The notes: generated by a model from the sequence alone, not told the origin. Positions 33,464 through 42,399 are shown, numbered from the stretch's first letter. The stretch is DNA of 47,456 nt from DASZQY01 sp036511595 (GCA_036511595.1 DATCBY010000026.1:1-47456), one strand, 5' to 3'. A program made the numbers and translations.

Positions 33464-33997
33464 TCAACCAATCTCGATCGTGGTCTGTGGCCCGAGGTGC
33501 GGCAGGAGGCGGAACATCGTCTCTCGCGAGACCGCGACGCAGCCTGCGGTGGGGGCGAACTCCTTTGTGGCGATATGGAGGAAGATGGCGCTGCCGGCGC
33601 CGCGGCGCACCGGCGACAGATTGTAGTCGATGACGACAACGAGGTCGTAGAGATGGTCGTCGCGCCACAGGCGTTCGTGGCCGGCGGCGAAGGGGAGGCG
33701 GACCGGGCGATTATAGGCGCGGTCGTTGGGGTCGTCGCACCAGCCGGAGTCCTCGTGGATGGCGGTGACCGGAAGATGTGTCCACGGCCGCGGCACGCGG
33801 TCGGCGCGGTAGAGCACGGCGCGGAGCGTGAAGCTGCCGGCCGGCGTGGCGCCGTCGCCCTCGCGTTTCCATTGACTGACGCCGGTGCGTCCGAGGGCGC
33901 ATGGCACCGCCATCGTTCCGGCGCGAACAAAACCGCGCGTCCCGTCGGGGCTCGCCGGAGAGACAAGGATGCGCGGGAGGATCGCGTCGGCAGTCAC
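33464..33997 (-). CDS. L,D-transpeptidase (YkuD domain)
   Basis: The 177-residue protein contains a YkuD catalytic region: His141 in IFLHIATKEF and Cys153 in TAGCVAVS, matching the HxxN...SxGC arrangement in altered form. It would form or trim 3-3 peptidoglycan cross-links or attach proteins. No signal peptide is seen, so the export route is unclear. The start is the GTG at 33997 behind AGGGGAGGAT; the ATG at 34030 is an alternative. RDDHLYDLVVVIDYN and FGxxG-like loops are typical of the ErfK/YkuD subgroup found in alphaproteobacteria. Confidence 0.82.
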   Translation of the reverse strand: MTADAILPRILVSPASPDGTRGFVRAGTMAVPCALGRTGVSQWKREGDGATPAGSFTLRAVLYRADRVPRPWTHLPVTAIHEDSGWCDDPNDRAYNRPVRLPFAAGHERLWRDDHLYDLVVVIDYNLSPVRRGAGSAIFLHIATKEFAPTAGCVAVSRETMFRLLPHLGPQTTIEIG

Positions 33998-34143
33998 TGC
34001 TGATCCTCCCCTCCCGCCAATGTTATCCAAGCTCGGGCGGCTCGCCTTGCGCCCGCGGTCGGTTGCGGTCTACACCTGATCCGACGAGCATTCCAAAGGG
34101 ATTCAGCCGATTTGGCCGTGGACCGGCAGACAGACAAGCACCC

Positions 34144-34827
34144 ATGCCCGCACGCAGAATACTGGTCGTCGATGATGACGACGTTCTTCGCGACAGCCTC
34201 GTCGAGCAGCTTTCGCTCTACGAGGAATTCGACATCGCCCAGGACACCACGGCCGCCAAGGGGGTTTCGCGCGCGCGCGCCGAACCGCTCGACCTGGTGA
34301 TCATGGATGTGGGCCTGCCCGACATGGACGGGCGCGAGGCGGTCAAGCTTCTGCGCAAGGGCGGCTTCAAGGCGCCGGTGATCATGATGACCGGACAAGA
34401 CTCCGAGTCGGACACGATCCTCGGACTGGAGGCCGGCGCCAACGACTATGTCACCAAGCCGTTCCGCTTCGCGGTCCTGCTCGCTCGCATCCGGGCGCAG
34501 CTGCGCCAGCACGAGCAGAGTGAAGACGCGATTTTCACCATCGGCCGCTACACCTTCCGGCCGAGCGCAAAGGTGCTTGTCGACGACAAGGGCCAGAAGA
34601 TCCGGCTCACCGAAAAGGAAACGGCAATCCTGAAGTTTCTCTATCGTGCCGGCGAGAAGGTGATCACGCGCGACGTGCTGTTGCACGAAGTGTGGGGCTA
34701 TAACTCCGGCGTCACCACCCACACGCTGGAAACGCATATCTACCGGCTCCGCCAGAAGATCGAGCGCGACCCGTCGAAGGCCGAGCTGCTGGTCACCGAG
34801 GCGGGCGGCTACAAGCTGGTTCCCTGA
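34144..34827 (+). CDS. OmpR-family response regulator (CenR-like)
   Basis: The 227-residue regulator has a receiver domain with the acidic pocket at Asp10-Asp13, phosphoacceptor Asp55 in LVIMDVGLPD, Thr-Gly in IMMTGQDSE and Lys105 in VTKPF, and a winged-helix DNA-binding domain from about 130 (GRYTFRPSAKVLVDD, RLTEKETAILKFLYRAGEKVITRDVLLHEVWGYN). THTLETHIYRLRQKIE is the usual recognition helix. The sequence resembles an alphaproteobacterial regulator I recall as CenR, involved in envelope control, but I cannot confirm this. No histidine kinase gene is adjacent. It is followed after 32 bases by the cyclic-nucleotide-domain gene. Confidence 0.88.
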   Translation: MPARRILVVDDDDVLRDSLVEQLSLYEEFDIAQDTTAAKGVSRARAEPLDLVIMDVGLPDMDGREAVKLLRKGGFKAPVIMMTGQDSESDTILGLEAGANDYVTKPFRFAVLLARIRAQLRQHEQSEDAIFTIGRYTFRPSAKVLVDDKGQKIRLTEKETAILKFLYRAGEKVITRDVLLHEVWGYNSGVTTHTLETHIYRLRQKIERDPSKAELLVTEAGGYKLVP

Positions 34828-34859
34828 GTGAATACGCGCGCGGGCTTGGCGAAACCTGA

Positions 34860-35345
34860 ATGAGCCTCGACGGCGACATTGCCCTCCTGAAACGGGTGCC
34901 GCTGTTTGGCGACTTGCCGACCGAGCAGCTCCGCCTGATCGCTTTCTCGGCGGTGCGCCTCGACCTGGTTCCCGGGCAGGTGCTTTTCCGCGAAGGGTCA
35001 AAGGCGGCGTGCGGCTATGTCGTGTCGACCGGCAGGCTCGAATTGACGGCGGACAACGGCAAGAAGCCGAAGGCGGTGGCAGCCTGCGAGGCCGGCGCGC
35101 TGATCGGCGAGGCGGCGCTGTTCATCGAAACCCGGCGTCCGGCGACGGCAACGGCGGCGATCCCCAGCCAGGTGATCGAAATCGACCGCAAGCTGATTAC
35201 CCGCATGCTCAACGAATACCCGCAGATTGCGCTCAGAATGCGGGCGACCTTGGCCGACAGGCTTACCGCCACCGTCTTTGAACTCGGGCGCGTGCGCCAA
35301 GCGCTGGCGCGCATCGAGCGCATGCAGCCGCGGCGGCCGTCGTAG
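34860..35345 (+). CDS. Cyclic-nucleotide-binding domain protein
   Basis: The 161-residue protein has a single cNMP-binding domain: FGDLPTEQLRLIAFSA, LVPGQVLFREGSKAACGYVVSTGRLEL and the phosphate-binding cassette GALIGEAALFIETRRPATATA, where Arg and Thr match cAMP-binding proteins. No helix-turn-helix follows; the C-terminus is helical (LADRLTATVFELGRVRQALARIERM). It is therefore a stand-alone sensor rather than a CRP regulator. It may modulate the response regulator encoded just upstream, but this is inference. Confidence 0.85.
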   Translation: MSLDGDIALLKRVPLFGDLPTEQLRLIAFSAVRLDLVPGQVLFREGSKAACGYVVSTGRLELTADNGKKPKAVAACEAGALIGEAALFIETRRPATATAAIPSQVIEIDRKLITRMLNEYPQIALRMRATLADRLTATVFELGRVRQALARIERMQPRRPS

Positions 35346-35384
35346 GTCGCCGGGACAAGCGTTCGCACTGTCGTGAAAAAGAAA

Positions 35385-35414
35385 AGCGCCCAGCCCCGGG
35401 GGAGGCTGGGCGCT
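35385..35414. terminator. Bidirectional terminator between the cNMP gene and lolA
   Basis: AGCGCCCAGCC (35385-35395) pairs with GGCTGGGCGCT (35404-35414) around an eight-base loop, an 11-base-pair stem. CTTT follows on the plus strand, and on the minus strand TTTTCTTTTTC follows, because GAAAAAGAAAA stands just before it. It can therefore end both the rightward cNMP transcript and the leftward lolA transcript. Confidence 0.85.
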
Positions 35415-35580
35415 CTTTGCGCTACCTGGCGCAAGCGCCGGGCGAATACACGCTGGCGCTGGCGAGCCGCCCTCGGCGAGACGGGGGGCGCTACCGAAAA
35501 CGGGCAGCCCGCATAGGCCAGAAGATGGTGCAAAACGCGCCTTTTTCAAGAGCCGCTATTTGCGATCCGGCAGCGACTGC

Positions 35581-36384
35581 CTACGGCCTGCCGGTAGGGT
35601 TGCTGTTGACGGCGATGCGAAAGAGATTGGCATCCTGGGGCTTGCCGGTGATCGTGTTGAAGATCGCCACGGAGGTCGTCAGCCCCTGAGCATCGGTCAC
35701 CTGCCACTGGCGCAGCTCGGAGGTCTTGCGGTCGAAGATCAGGGTCAGCTTGCCCTGGGCGAAGGCACTCGTCTGGAGGATGGTTACGGTGACGAGATCG
35801 GTGGCCATCTGGACGGCGTTGACGAGCGCGGGCGAGGTCAGGTCGACCTGGGCGGCGAGGAGATAGCGCAGCGGCGTCTTCGACAGGGGGTAAAGGTCCT
35901 GCGTGCCAGCGCGGCCGTCCTTTATGGCGACGCTTGAACCGTCGGCGATAACGTCAAGACGGGCGGGTGGATTGTAGTGAAAACGGATCTTGCCCGGGCG
36001 GGAGATGAAAAACATGCCTTCGGACTGTTCGCCGTTCGGACCGATCTGAACGAAATCGCCCTGCATCAGGGCGAAGGAATTGAAATAGGCGGTGGCGTTG
36101 GCGAGCGCGACTTGCTGTTCGGGGCTGAAGGGCGAGTTCGGATTGTAGGCGGGAGCAACCGGTGGGCGGGCGACCGCGGTCGCCGCATCGGTGGCGTTGC
36201 GGGGCGCAGCGCCGCCGCCGCCGCCGCCAGGAGCGGCGCCGGAGGGCCGGAGGTGAGGCAAGGGTACGCCGGCGTTGACCGAGTCGGCGGCGGCAGGGCG
36301 AACGGCGGCGAGCGTGATCAGGATGGTGACGACAAAGGCGCGAGCGGCATCCAAGGGCGGGCGAGGGGCGGTGGTCAGGGGCAC
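35581..36384 (-). CDS. lolA: Outer-membrane lipoprotein carrier protein LolA
   Basis: About 267 residues from the GTG at 36384; the frame is open to 36492 but that part is arginine-rich and not signal-like. A signal peptide (FVVTILITLAAVRPAAA) and a proline- and glycine-rich linker precede the LolA domain (ANATAYFNSFALMQGDFVQIGPNGEQSEGMFFISRPGKIRFHYNPP), ending in WQVTDAQGLTTSVAIFN. LolA ferries lipoproteins from LolCDE across the periplasm. The linker with GAAPGGGGGGAAP is longer than in most. It lies 126 bases downstream of ftsK on the same strand. Confidence 0.85.
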   Translation of the reverse strand: MPLTTAPRPPLDAARAFVVTILITLAAVRPAAADSVNAGVPLPHLRPSGAAPGGGGGGAAPRNATDAATAVARPPVAPAYNPNSPFSPEQQVALANATAYFNSFALMQGDFVQIGPNGEQSEGMFFISRPGKIRFHYNPPARLDVIADGSSVAIKDGRAGTQDLYPLSKTPLRYLLAAQVDLTSPALVNAVQMATDLVTVTILQTSAFAQGKLTLIFDRKTSELRQWQVTDAQGLTTSVAIFNTITGKPQDANLFRIAVNSNPTGRP

Positions 36385-36510
36385 GGAACGATTTACCTCG
36401 CGGGTCGCCGGACGGCGGCGCCAGCCTAGCGCGATTAGTGGCGGTTTGGCGGCACGGACGGCCGTGAGGCCGAACGGAAAATCCGATTTCACTCCTGCCG
36501 GTATTTGCTC

Positions 36511-39129
36511 TTACCGGAAAGCCGCTTCCTCATCCTCGGGGACGAGTATCTCTCGCTTCCCGGCGTGGTTGGCCGGGCCGACGACGCCTTCGTGCTCCAT
36601 CTTCTCAATGATCGAGGCGGCGCGGTTGTAGCCAATGGCGAGGCGGCGCTGGATGTAGCTGGTCGAGGCCTTGCGATCGCGGAGCACGATGGCAACAGCG
36701 CGATCGTAGAGGTCGCCCGATTCGTCGTCGCCATCGACGGGGCCGTCGCCAGAATCGCCGGCCTCGGTGTCGGCGTCGACGGTGACGGCGGAGAGGTACT
36801 CCGGCGCGCCTTGCGTCTTGAGGTGGGCGACGACCTCCTCGACCTCCTTGTCAGAGACGAAGGGGCCGTGAACGCGGGTAATGCGGCCGCCCCCCATCAT
36901 GTAGAGCATGTCGCCCTGGCCAAGCAGCTGCTCGGCACCCTGCTCGCCGAGGATGGTGCGGCTGTCGATGCGCGAGGTGACCTGGAAGGAGATACGGGTG
37001 GGGAAGTTGGCCTTGATGGTGCCGGTGATGACGTCGACGGACGGGCGCTGCGTCGCCATGACGACGTGGATGCCGGCGGCCCGGGCCATCTGGGCGAGGC
37101 GCTGCACGGCGCCCTCGATGTCCTTGCCGGCAACCATCATCAGGTCGGCCATCTCGTCGATGATGACGACGATGAAGGGCATCGGATCGAGCGACAGGGC
37201 TTCCTTTTCGTAGATCGCCTCGCCGCTGTCCTTGTCGAAGCCTGTCTGCACGGTGCGGTAGAGGGTCTCGCCCTTGGCCAGCGCCAGCGCCAGGCGAACG
37301 TTGTAGCCGTCGATGTTGCGTACGCCGAGCTTCGACATCTTGCGGTAGCGGTCTTCCATCTCGCGCACCGTCCATTTCAGCGCGATCACCGCTTGCTTGG
37401 GGTCGGTCACGACCGGGGTGAGCAGGTGGGGGATGCCGTCGTAGATGGAAAGCTCCAGCATCTTCGGGTCGATCATGATCATGCGGCACTCCGCCGGCGT
37501 CCAGCGGTAGAGCAGCGACAGGATCATGGTGTTGATCGAGACGGACTTGCCCGAGCCGGTGGTGCCGGCGACGAGCAGATGCGGCATGCGCGCGAGATCG
37601 GCTATCACCGGCTCGCCGCCGATCGTCTTGCCGAGGCCGAGGCCGAGACGGGCCTTCGATTCGGAGAAGTCGGGAGCGGAGAGCAACTCGCGCAGGTAAA
37701 CCGTCTCGCGCTTGGCGTTCGGCAGCTCGATGCCGATGGCGTTCTTGCCGGGGATGACGGCAACGCGGCAGGCGATGGCGCTCATCGAGCGGGCGATGTC
37801 GTCGGCGAGGCCGATGACGCGCGCCGATTTGATGCCCGGCGCGGGTTCCAGCTCATAGAGCGTGACCACCGGGCCGGGGCGGACGTTGATGATCTCGCCC
37901 TTGACGCCGAAGTCGTCGAGGACGCCCTCCAGAAGGCGGGCGTTGTGCTCGAGCTGGGCCGGGGTGACGGTGGATTTTCGCTCGTTCGGCTTCGGTTCGG
38001 CCAGCAGCTCTAGCGGAGGCAACTCGAATTTCGGCGCGCGGTAGGCCTTGGTCTTTACCTTGGCGGCAGGCTTGGCCTTGCGCTTCCTGGGCGCTTCCGC
38101 ATCGAGGTCGTCACCGTCGTCGGCGGCGAGGGTTGCGGTGTCGTTCGCGTCGAGGTCGTCGTCACCATCGCTATCGGGGTCGGCGCCGTGCCAGTCGCCG
38201 TCAGCACCCATGCGCGGCTCGACACGGCCATTGCGGAAGGCGTCTTCGTCGATGAGGGCGCGGAGTTCGTCGCGCCGGCGGCTGAATACATGGCGGCGGA
38301 CGCCGGCGGCAAGGCTGAGACCGACGTGGGTGAGGACCCCGGCGACCAAAGCGACGCGCGACGGGTGATCGTCCTCCGCGCCCTCATCGTCGGCGAACGC
38401 GTCGTCCGTGTCCAGGGCCTGCCCTTCTTCGGCGTCGGTATCCATCTCCGCCTCGTCCTCTGCCTCGGCGGCGACGGCCACACGTGCGGACGGGCGGACT
38501 GCCGGAATGGCGTTCTGTTCGCCGGCACTGCGATCAAAGCGAAGGATGAGACCGCAGGCGTGCAGGGTGAAGATCAGCGAAAGTGCCGCGAAGATGACTC
38601 CGGCGGCGACCGCATGCAGTCCGTACGGAACGTGGCCGAAGAAGCGGGCGGGCAGCTTCAGCAGGAGATCGCCGACAACCCCCCCAAGGCCGGCCGGCAG
38701 CGGCCACGAGTTCGGAACCCGCAGGGTGGCGAGCGCCAGGGTCGCGGTCAGGGAAGCGAGCAGCCAGGTGGTGAGGGTTTTCCAGGAGAAGCGGCTCGGC
38801 GTCGCGAACACCGCCCGCCAGGCCCAGATCACCGGGGCGAGCAGGACCAGCGAGGCACCCAGCCCGAAAAGCTGGGTGAGCAGATCGGCGATGACGGCCC
38901 CCGGGAAGCCGAGCACGTTGCGGGCGCCATGATCGGTGGCGTGGCTGAGGCTCGGGTCATCCACGGCCCAGGTCGCGAGACCGGCCGCAAACGCGGCGGA
39001 AACGGCCAGAACGGCGAGACCCGCAATGGCGCTCAGGTTGCGGCGGACGATCTTGCGGATGGCGCCGCCGCCAAAGGGCAGCGACATCTGCCGGGACGAA
39101 CGCAACTGGGCACGCTGGGAGGTACGCAT
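36511..39129 (-). CDS. ftsK: DNA translocase FtsK
   Basis: The 872-residue septal DNA pump resolves chromosome dimers and clears the terminus. It has four N-terminal membrane helices (first IAGLAVLAVSAAFAAGLATW, about 33-52), a long acidic linker (residues about 215-380, many Asp and Glu) and a RecA-like motor with Walker A GTTGSGKSVS (around 525) and Walker B IVVIIDEMADLMM. The C-terminal gamma winged helix reads KASTSYIQRRLAIGYNRAASIIEKME and recognises polar KOPS sequences. The linker is short compared with E. coli (1329 residues in total) but normal for alphaproteobacteria. Confidence 0.95.
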   Translation of the reverse strand: MRTSQRAQLRSSRQMSLPFGGGAIRKIVRRNLSAIAGLAVLAVSAAFAAGLATWAVDDPSLSHATDHGARNVLGFPGAVIADLLTQLFGLGASLVLLAPVIWAWRAVFATPSRFSWKTLTTWLLASLTATLALATLRVPNSWPLPAGLGGVVGDLLLKLPARFFGHVPYGLHAVAAGVIFAALSLIFTLHACGLILRFDRSAGEQNAIPAVRPSARVAVAAEAEDEAEMDTDAEEGQALDTDDAFADDEGAEDDHPSRVALVAGVLTHVGLSLAAGVRRHVFSRRRDELRALIDEDAFRNGRVEPRMGADGDWHGADPDSDGDDDLDANDTATLAADDGDDLDAEAPRKRKAKPAAKVKTKAYRAPKFELPPLELLAEPKPNERKSTVTPAQLEHNARLLEGVLDDFGVKGEIINVRPGPVVTLYELEPAPGIKSARVIGLADDIARSMSAIACRVAVIPGKNAIGIELPNAKRETVYLRELLSAPDFSESKARLGLGLGKTIGGEPVIADLARMPHLLVAGTTGSGKSVSINTMILSLLYRWTPAECRMIMIDPKMLELSIYDGIPHLLTPVVTDPKQAVIALKWTVREMEDRYRKMSKLGVRNIDGYNVRLALALAKGETLYRTVQTGFDKDSGEAIYEKEALSLDPMPFIVVIIDEMADLMMVAGKDIEGAVQRLAQMARAAGIHVVMATQRPSVDVITGTIKANFPTRISFQVTSRIDSRTILGEQGAEQLLGQGDMLYMMGGGRITRVHGPFVSDKEVEEVVAHLKTQGAPEYLSAVTVDADTEAGDSGDGPVDGDDESGDLYDRAVAIVLRDRKASTSYIQRRLAIGYNRAASIIEKMEHEGVVGPANHAGKREILVPEDEEAAFR

Positions 39130-39299
39130 ACTGGCGATCCGGAATGCACTGGGAAACCTTCCAGCAACCCTAACGGGGGCTGGTAAAGCCGGGCTTAACC
39201 CTCAGCGCATGCCGGGCGTCAGAGGGAGCGCCGGCGAGGCTTGCCGCGAGCCGCGGGAGCGTCCGCCCGTTCCCTCACCTGGAACGGCGGTTTGCCAAC

Positions 39300-39331
39300 A
39301 AAAAACCGGCCGGGCATTGCTGCCCGGCCGG
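39300..39331 (-). terminator. Rho-independent terminator of amtB
   Basis: CCGGCCGGGC (39306-39315) and GCCCGGCCGG (39322-39331) form a perfect ten-base-pair stem with a six-base loop, and on the minus strand it is followed by six T residues (39305-39300). It stands 29 bases behind the amtB stop and so ends the leftward glnK-amtB transcript. The rest of the 39132-39299 interval holds no gene that I can support. Confidence 0.9.
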
Positions 39332-39359
39332 CGAGTTTGGTCTTGGGAGGAAGGACGCT

Positions 39360-40754
39360 CTACTGGACGACTTCGCCGTGGAGGTTGATGTCGAGACCCT
39401 CGACTTCGATTTCCTTCGACACCCGGATGCCGATGACCACGTCGATGATCTTCAGGATGATGAAGGTCGCGATCAGGCAGTAAACGAAGGTGCCGGCGAC
39501 ATCGTACAACTGGATCAGCATCTGGCCGGGGTTGCCGTCGATCAGCCAGCCATGCGAGGCGGAATTGATCGCGTTGGAGGCGAAGACGCCGGTCAGCATT
39601 GCACCGAGCGCTCCGCCGACCCCGTGCACGCCGAAGGCGTCGAGGGCATCGTCGTAGCCGAAGATCTTCTTCATGTGGACGGCGGACAGGTAGCAGACCA
39701 CGCCGGCCGCGAGGCCGATGATGAGGGCGCCGGTCGGATTGACGAAGCCCGAGGCCGGCGTGATCGCGACCAGGCCGGCAACGGCGCCGGAGATCATTCC
39801 GAGCACGCTCGGCTTTTTGGCGACGATCCACTCGGCGAACATCCAGGCGAGTGCGGCAGCAGCAGTGGCGATCTGCGTCGCCGCCATCGCCATGCCGGCG
39901 TTGACGTTCGCGGTGACGGCTGAGCCGGCGTTGAAGCCGAACCAGCCGACCCACAGGAGCGAGGCGCCAATCACGGAGAGCACCAGGTTATGCGGCGCCA
40001 TGTTGTCGTGGCCGAGCCCGATACGCTTGCCGAGCATCAGACAGGTGACCAGACCCGCCGTACCGGCGTTCAGATGGACGACGGTGCCGCCGGCGTAGTC
40101 GAGAGCGCCCATCGCACCCAGCCAGCCGCCGCCCCATACCCAATGCGCGATCGGGCAATAGACGAAGATCAGCCAGAGGCCCATGAACCACAGGAAGGCC
40201 GAGAACTTCATGCGATCGGCAAGCGCGCCGGCAATCAGGGCCGGCGTGATGATCGCGAAGGTCATCTGGAAGCACATGTACACCGACTCCGGAATGGTCG
40301 GAGCCAGGGCGCTGGCAGAGTTGAGCCCCATCGGCGCCAGCAGCAGGTAGTGGAAGCTGCCGATGAAGCTGTTGAGGCTGGCGCTGTCGTTGGAGGTGAA
40401 GGCGATCGAGTAGCCGATGATCATCCACAGCACGGAGATAAGCGCGGTGGCGGCGAAGCTTTGCGCGACCGTGGCGAGCACGTTCTTCTTGCGGACCATG
40501 CCGCCGTAGAAGAGCGCGAGGCCCGGAATGGTCATCATCAGGACCAGCGCGGTAGAGGTGAGCATCCAGGCAGTGTCGCCGGTGTCGATCTTGGGTGGCG
40601 CCGGGGCGGCGGCAGCGGCCGCTGTTGCCGCGTCCGGAGCCGCCGTCGTCGCGTCCGTCGCCGCCTGAGCAAACGCCGGACCTGCGGCGACGAGGAGCGC
40701 TCCAATAGCGCCCAGCGTGCCAACGGCAGTCAAAGCTTTCATCCGATTGTTCAT
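39360..40754 (-). CDS. amtB: Ammonium transporter
   Basis: The 464-residue protein has an N-terminal signal peptide (ALTAVGTLGAIGALLVAAGPAFAQ) followed by about eleven membrane helices with DTAWMLTSTALVLMMTIPGLALFYGGMVRKKNVL, FQMTFAIITPALIAGALADRMKF, HLNAGTAGL, GWFGFNAGSAV and DALDAFGVHGVGG of the Amt/Rh family. It moves ammonium or ammonia inward, with GlnK blocking it when nitrogen is ample. The ATG at 40754 has AGGAGA six bases upstream; the frame upstream to 40835 is rejected. The gene follows glnK on the same strand by 104 bases. Confidence 0.96.
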   Translation of the reverse strand: MNNRMKALTAVGTLGAIGALLVAAGPAFAQAATDATTAAPDAATAAAAAAPAPPKIDTGDTAWMLTSTALVLMMTIPGLALFYGGMVRKKNVLATVAQSFAATALISVLWMIIGYSIAFTSNDSASLNSFIGSFHYLLLAPMGLNSASALAPTIPESVYMCFQMTFAIITPALIAGALADRMKFSAFLWFMGLWLIFVYCPIAHWVWGGGWLGAMGALDYAGGTVVHLNAGTAGLVTCLMLGKRIGLGHDNMAPHNLVLSVIGASLLWVGWFGFNAGSAVTANVNAGMAMAATQIATAAAALAWMFAEWIVAKKPSVLGMISGAVAGLVAITPASGFVNPTGALIIGLAAGVVCYLSAVHMKKIFGYDDALDAFGVHGVGGALGAMLTGVFASNAINSASHGWLIDGNPGQMLIQLYDVAGTFVYCLIATFIILKIIDVVIGIRVSKEIEVEGLDINLHGEVVQ

Positions 40755-40858
40755 GAATATTCTCCTGACGGACCTCACGGTCCGAGAGCTGCCGGGTTCG
40801 CGGCGGTTGGGTGGAAGGGGAGATTTGGTCAGCATCGCGTGTCCACGCTCGCGGAATT

Positions 40859-41197
40859 CTAGAGCGCGTCGCCGTCAGTCTCGCCGGTGCGAATGCGAAC
40901 GGCGTGATCGATCGAGTAGACGAAGATCTTGCCGTCGCCGATCTGGCCGGTCTTGGCGGCAGCCGTGATCGCGTCGACGACCTTGTCGACCTGATCGGAC
41001 GGTACGCCGATCTCGATCTTGATCTTGGGCAGGAAGCTGACGGCGTATTCCGTACCACGGTAGATTTCAGTGTGCCCCTTCTGCCGTCCGTAACCCTTCA
41101 CCTCGGTGACCGTCAGTCCTTGCACTCCGACGGCGGTGAGGGCATCGCGCACCTCGTCAAGCTTGAACGGCTTGATAATAGCCATCACTATTTTCAT
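40859..41197 (-). CDS. glnK: Nitrogen regulatory protein P-II (GlnK)
   Basis: The 112-residue P-II protein has MKIVMAIIKPFKLDEVRDAL, the T-loop with the uridylylated Tyr51 (TEIYRGTEYAVSFLPK) and the C-terminal ATP-binding stretch GDGKIFVYSIDHAVRIRTGETD. It senses 2-oxoglutarate and ATP/ADP and binds AmtB. Its place before amtB marks it as GlnK rather than GlnB. The frame is open up to 41293 but the conserved start is at 41197. Confidence 0.95.
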   Translation of the reverse strand: MKIVMAIIKPFKLDEVRDALTAVGVQGLTVTEVKGYGRQKGHTEIYRGTEYAVSFLPKIKIEIGVPSDQVDKVVDAITAAAKTGQIGDGKIFVYSIDHAVRIRTGETDGDAL

Positions 41198-41316
41198 GGC
41201 GCAGTTTCCCCGTTGACGCCCGCCCGTCCGCGACAGGCGAACGCACGAAGCCCGACTATTCTTGGCGAATGCCGTGCGGCGGACTTCCGCCAACGGCCTT
41301 GACCACAGCCCCTCAA

Positions 41317-41332
41317 ATCAAGGTCTGTGCCA
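41317..41332 (-). promoter_or_regulatory. Sigma-54-like promoter of glnK-amtB
   Basis: Read on the minus strand, TGGCACAGACCTTGAT has a perfect -24 element TGGCAC and a -12 element TTGA instead of TTGC, with the five-base spacing expected. A transcript starting about 12 bases downstream would have a leader of roughly 110 bases before glnK. It lies in the only plausible regulatory interval, behind tesB. One mismatch at the important -12 C makes it provisional. Confidence 0.5.
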
Positions 41333-41358
41333 ACTCGCGGGCTCAGCGGGAAACTGCT

Positions 41359-41375
41359 GAATTGCCGGGCAATTC
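41359..41375. promoter_or_regulatory. Palindrome upstream of the sigma-54-like element
   Basis: GAATTGCCGGGCAATTC is a perfect inverted repeat (eight-base arms about one G) 26 bases upstream of the -24 element. It does not match the usual GCAC-N-GTGC NtrC box. It could be an activator or regulator site. The further AT-rich stretch 41410-41455 (for example GTGCAAATTTTCACTTTTGC) ends at the tesB stop. Confidence 0.4.
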
Positions 41376-41455
41376 GATGGTGTTTCTGGGGCGATGGCGT
41401 CGCGGCGCCCAACTAATGCTTAAATATCGTGCAAATTTTCACTTTTGCTCACGAA

Positions 41456-42322
41456 TTAGGCGCGCAACGAGCGGACGCGGATGAGTCCCTCCTGGGCCAC
41501 CGATGCGACGAGCACGCCTTCGCGCGTGAACAAGCTGCCGCGGGTCAACCCGCGCGAGCCGGAGGCGGAGGGGCTGTCCTCGGCGTAGAGCAGCCACTGA
41601 TCGGCGCGGAACGGGCGATGGAACCACAGGGCGTGGTCCAGGCTCGCCGCCTGCAGGTCGGGATCGAAGATCATGCGCCCGTGCGCGAAGAGGGCAGTGT
41701 CGAGCAGGGTCATATCAGAGGCGTAGGCGAGTACGCAGCGGTGGATGTCGGGATCGTCCGGTAAGGGGCCGGTGGTGCGGACCCAGACGTTTTGCACGGG
41801 GTCCAGGGCATCGCGGGAGAGGAAGTGACGGAGATCGACTGGGCGGAGTTCAAGCGGTCGCGGGCGCTGCCAGTAGCGGCGCACCCCTTCGGGCGCGTGA
41901 TGGAGATAGGCCTCCTGCAGCTCGGTTTCGCTTGGCAGATCTTCCGGCGGCGGCACATCGGGCATCTTCGCCTGGTGATCCAACCCGGTCTCCTCGACCT
42001 GAAAGGAAGCCGACATGGTAAAGATCGCGGCGCCATGCTGGATGGCGACGACCCGGCGTGTGGTGAAGCTGTGGCCGTCGCGGATGCGGTCGACCTCGTA
42101 GATGATCGGTACTGCCGGGTCGCCCGGCCGCATGAAATAGGCATGCAGCGAATGGACGGTGCGGCCCTCGACCGTGCGGGCGGCGGCGACCAGCGCCTGG
42201 CCGATGACCTGACCGCCGAAGACGCGCTGCCAGCCGACCTGCGGGCTGAGGCCGCGGAAGAGGTTGTGTTCGAGCTGCTCGAGGTCGAGGATCGACAATA
42301 AGGTCTCTATAGGATCATGCAT
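41456..42322 (-). CDS. tesB: Acyl-CoA thioesterase II
   Basis: About 288 residues from the ATG at 42322 (open to 42358). Double-hotdog enzyme that hydrolyses medium- and long-chain acyl-CoA: FRGLSPQVGWQRVFGGQVIGQALVAAART near the start, HSLHAYFMRPGDP, FTTRRVVAIQHG, and the C-terminal hotdog with YASDMTLLDTALFAHG and SLDHALWFHRPFRADQWLLYAEDSPSASGSRGLTRGSLF, with the catalytic Asp (SDM), Thr and Gln region. Its physiological role is uncertain in most bacteria. It is divergent from the UbiH-like gene. Confidence 0.93.
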   Translation of the reverse strand: MHDPIETLLSILDLEQLEHNLFRGLSPQVGWQRVFGGQVIGQALVAAARTVEGRTVHSLHAYFMRPGDPAVPIIYEVDRIRDGHSFTTRRVVAIQHGAAIFTMSASFQVEETGLDHQAKMPDVPPPEDLPSETELQEAYLHHAPEGVRRYWQRPRPLELRPVDLRHFLSRDALDPVQNVWVRTTGPLPDDPDIHRCVLAYASDMTLLDTALFAHGRMIFDPDLQAASLDHALWFHRPFRADQWLLYAEDSPSASGSRGLTRGSLFTREGVLVASVAQEGLIRVRSLRA

Positions 42323-42399
42323 TCCGGCTATCTGGCGTCGGTTAAGACGGCGGGTCATATCATGGGCCGGGAACGGGAACGGTTAAGTTTCGAGCGGAA

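Noticed and set aside
36505..38013. 502-codon plus-strand ORF
   Set aside because: It is antisense to the clear ftsK frame and has no recognisable protein features; long antisense frames are expected at high GC.
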